Shown here: piece by piece, positions 62,051-64,000 of the stretch | How positions within the stretch are numbered: the stretch's first letter is position 1 | Layout of the letters: the number at the start of each line of letters is the position of its first letter | Position numbers and translations under genes: made by a program | Notes under the pieces: generated by a model | Seen by the model: the letters and a program-made list of their open reading frames with translations, nothing else | Databases searched by the model: none | Told to the model about the DNA's origin: nothing | From: Govania unica | GTDB lineage: Bacteria; Pseudomonadota; Alphaproteobacteria; Sphingomonadales; Govanellaceae | Reading direction: 5' to 3' | NCBI RefSeq assembly: GCF_027920805.1 | Contig: NZ_JANWOI010000002.1 | Coordinates: 310,001 to 374,000 of the forward strand | Length of the DNA: 64,000 nt

Positions 62051-62848
62051 TCAGCCATAACGCCCGGTAATATAGTCCTTGGTCTTTTCTTTCTTGGGAT
62101 TGGTGAAAATATCGGCAGTGGCGCCATATTCGATCAAACGGCCAAGATGGAAGAACGCGGTCTTTTGTGACACGCGGGCAGCCTGTTGCATGGAATGGGT
62201 GACGATGACAATGGCGTAACGGCCGCGCAATTCGTCGATCAGTTCCTCGATCCGGGCGGTGGCGATGGGGTCGAGCGCCGAGCAGGGCTCATCCATCAGG
62301 ATCACTTCCGGATCGACGGCAATAGCGCGAGCGATACAGAGACGCTGCTGCTGACCACCGGACAAAGCCGTACCCGGCTGGTCGAGGCGATCTTTGGCTT
62401 CGTCCCACAGGCCGGCTTTCTTAAGGCTGGTGAACACGATCTCGTCCAGTTGCGCGCCCTTGCTTGCGAGGCCATGTATGCGCGGGCCATAGGCCACATT
62501 GTCATAGATCGATTTCGGGAACGGGTTCGGTTTCTGGAACACCATGCCGACGCGGGCCCGCAGATGCACAACATCCATGGAATTGTCATAGATATCATGA
62601 GCGTCGAGGGTGATCTTACCCTCTACTCGGCAACCCTCAACAGTGTCGTTCATACGGTTGAGGCAGCGCAGGAATGTCGACTTGCCGCAGCCCGAAGGGC
62701 CGATCAGCGCTGTGACCTCATCCTTGAAAATCTCAAGGTTCACATCATGAAGCGCCTGTGCTTCACCATAGAAGACGTTGACGCCGGACGCCGTCATTTT
62801 CGATATGCGCGTTCTGGCGGCGGCTTCTGTTCTTGCGTCCATATTCAT
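62051..62848 (-). CDS. pstB: Phosphate ABC transporter ATPase PstB
   Basis: ATP-binding subunit of the high-affinity phosphate importer: Walker [11 protein letters not shown]-loop [15 protein letters not shown], signature LSGGQQQR, Walker [14 protein letters not shown] and the H-loop histidine in VTHSM. The N-terminal [17 protein letters not shown] fits PstB exactly. The ATG at 62848 (GGAACG 6 bases upstream) gives 265 residues, the normal size; in-frame ATGs at 62881 and 62899 would add up to 17 residues and reach the end of pstA. Confidence 0.95.
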   Translation of the reverse strand: MNMDARTEAAARTRISKMTASGVNVFYGEAQALHDVNLEIFKDEVTALIGPSGCGKSTFLRCLNRMNDTVEGCRVEGKITLDAHDIYDNSMDVVHLRARVGMVFQKPNPFPKSIYDNVAYGPRIHGLASKGAQLDEIVFTSLKKAGLWDEAKDRLDQPGTALSGGQQQRLCIARAIAVDPEVILMDEPCSALDPIATARIEELIDELRGRYAIVIVTHSMQQAARVSQKTAFFHLGRLIEYGATADIFTNPKKEKTKDYITGRYG

Positions 62849-62882
62849 GGTTTTCGTTCCAGTCTGTTCAACTCTGTCCATA

Positions 62883-64000
62883 CTACCAGCGGCGTTCAAA
62901 TTTCTGGCGCAGCATAATGGCGATCGCGTTCATAAAGATCAGGAACATAAGCAAGACCAGAATGGCGGCGGAGGTTTTTTCCACAAAGGCGCGTTCCGGG
63001 CTGTCAGCCCAGAGATAGATCTGTACCGGCAGCACGGTGGCGGGGTCCATGATGCCTTGCGGCACATCGACGATAAAGGCGACCATGCCGATCATCAAAA
63101 GCGGCGCGGTTTCACCCAGGGCATGGGCCATGCCGATGATGGTCCCGGTCAGGATGCCGGGCATGGCGAGCGGCAGCACATGATGCATGACCACCTGGAC
63201 TTTGGACGCGCCAAGCCCGGTTGCGGCCGCACGGATCGACGGCGGCACGGCCTTGATGGCGGCGCGGGAGGCGATGATGATGGTCGGCAAGGTGATCAGC
63301 GCAAGCGTCATGCCGCCGACCAGAGGCGCCGATCGCGGCAGCCCCATGGTATTCAGAAAGACGGCAAGCCCGAGCAGACCAAACACAATGGACGGCACAG
63401 CGGCGAGGTTGTTGATATTGACCTCGATCACATCCGTCCATCTGTTCTGCGGGGCAAATTCCTCAAGATAAATGGCCGCGCTCACACCGACCGGAAAGGC
63501 AATCAGAAGCGTCACGGCCAAAGTCAGGAGCGAGCCGACAGTGGCCCCCCAGATCCCGGCCATTTCCGGCTCACGGCTGTCGCCAAAAGTGAAGAAATGC
63601 CAGTTGAAGCGGGCCTCGATGCGATGATCTTTTTTGAGCGCTTCGATCCAGCTGACGGCGTTGTCTTTGACGCGGCGGTCGTTTTCATGTCCGGACCCAC
63701 TGATCGAGCCCTTGATATACATGTCCACATCGGCCGAGGCGAGCAGCCAGAGGGGTTTGGTTTGTCCCACAAGGCTTGGGTCATCCAGCACCATTTTGCG
63801 CAGTTCAACCCGTGCGCCGGCGCTCATGAGGCTGGTGAGGGCGCGCAGATCACGACGTTCGGTGACTTCGGGGAAGGTCTTTTTCAGGCTGTCGCGCACC
63901 AGAGCCGCATAATCGGCGTCTTCCGCCAGATGCTTGAAATCCGGGGCGTTCGGATCGCCGATTACGGCCGGATCGAAATGGATGTCCAGCCGGACCTGGG
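62883..64000 (-). CDS. pstA: Phosphate ABC transporter permease PstA, N-terminus outside window
   Basis: Inner-membrane permease of the phosphate importer. The frame stays open from the stop at 62883 through the right edge, so the true start is beyond the window; an internal ATG at 63899 is not the start. The C-terminal part has six membrane segments with the permease domain: [55 protein letters not shown], the EAA-type loop [20 protein letters not shown] and GETAPLL. The visible N-terminal part is a long polar domain ([20 protein letters not shown]), the extension typical of alphaproteobacterial PstA. Confidence 0.93.
   Translation of the reverse strand, partial: QVRLDIHFDPAVIGDPNAPDFKHLAEDADYAALVRDSLKKTFPEVTERRDLRALTSLMSAGARVELRKMVLDDPSLVGQTKPLWLLASADVDMYIKGSISGSGHENDRRVKDNAVSWIEALKKDHRIEARFNWHFFTFGDSREPEMAGIWGATVGSLLTLAVTLLIAFPVGVSAAIYLEEFAPQNRWTDVIEVNINNLAAVPSIVFGLLGLAVFLNTMGLPRSAPLVGGMTLALITLPTIIIASRAAIKAVPPSIRAAATGLGASKVQVVMHHVLPLAMPGILTGTIIGMAHALGETAPLLMIGMVAFIVDVPQGIMDPATVLPVQIYLWADSPERAFVEKTSAAILVLLMFLIFMNAIAIMLRQKFERRW

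Overview
The window is GC-rich chromosomal DNA, most likely from an alphaproteobacterium. Evidence for this is the PstA with a long N-terminal extension, an alphaproteobacterial-style CobA/CobT-like pair, and short palindromic repeats of types common in that class. I cannot name the genus. Nearly everything between 1.6 and 59.9 kb belongs to one large exosortase A (XrtA)/PEP-CTERM system. Such systems couple production of an exopolysaccharide with sorting of surface proteins that end in a PEP-CTERM-like signal. I saw no tRNA, rRNA, CRISPR array, insertion sequence or prophage.

Layout. 1-5.6 kb: an unknown gene running off the left edge, a predicted methyltransferase, a serine-rich surface protein with a sorting tail, and ManC (GDP-mannose supply). 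5.8-8.3 kb: unrelated CobA, a CobT-like protein and a uracil-DNA glycosylase. 8.3-15.1 kb: an unknown anchored protein, the exosortase-system acyltransferase, the lipoprotein PrsT and a FAD-linked oxidase. 15.3-18.3 kb: a PEP-CTERM protein and the EpsB-type sugar transferase. 18.5-25 kb: prsK-prsR-prsT2, ending at a strong hairpin. 25-36.7 kb: a coiled-coil membrane protein, four glycosyltransferases, a C-type-lectin-like secreted protein, WecB, an O-ligase, a 58-residue membrane peptide and a deacetylase. 36.7-46.1 kb: two divergent operons (ACP, hydrolase 2, hydrolase 1, AsnB-like; and GNAT, acyl-CoA ligase, PLP decarboxylase, AsnB-like). 46.3-59.9 kb: the core export and sorting operon (export lipoprotein, chain-length protein, tyrosine kinase, outer-membrane barrel, ATPase, deacetylase, FemAB, glycosyltransferase, XrtA-EpsI, amidotransferase, protease). 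60-64 kb: a small membrane protein and the phosphate operon pstA-pstB-phoU-phoB, on the minus strand.

How it fits together. ManC and WecB make activated sugars. The EpsB-type transferase starts the lipid-linked glycan, which the glycosyltransferases extend. The O-ligase family member, the chain-length protein with its kinase, and the export lipoprotein handle polymer assembly and export, and XrtA cleaves the sorted surface proteins. PrsK/PrsR is a two-component system whose regulator carries a sigma-54 activator domain. Both sorted surface-protein genes have a sigma-54 (-24/-12) promoter that I could read in the sequence: an exact TGGCAC-N5-TTGC at 3957-3971 and a near-exact site at 16354-16369. 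This supports a PrsKR/RpoN regulon controlling the displayed proteins.

Most notable oddities: prsK appears to need a CTG start; a second PrsT lacks the lipoprotein cysteine; two of three AsnB-like proteins lack the catalytic Cys2; a hidden 58-residue gene is translationally coupled to a deacetylase; and the ACP/ligase/decarboxylase/GNAT island has no described product that I know of. Families were assigned by recognising sequence patterns, not by database search.
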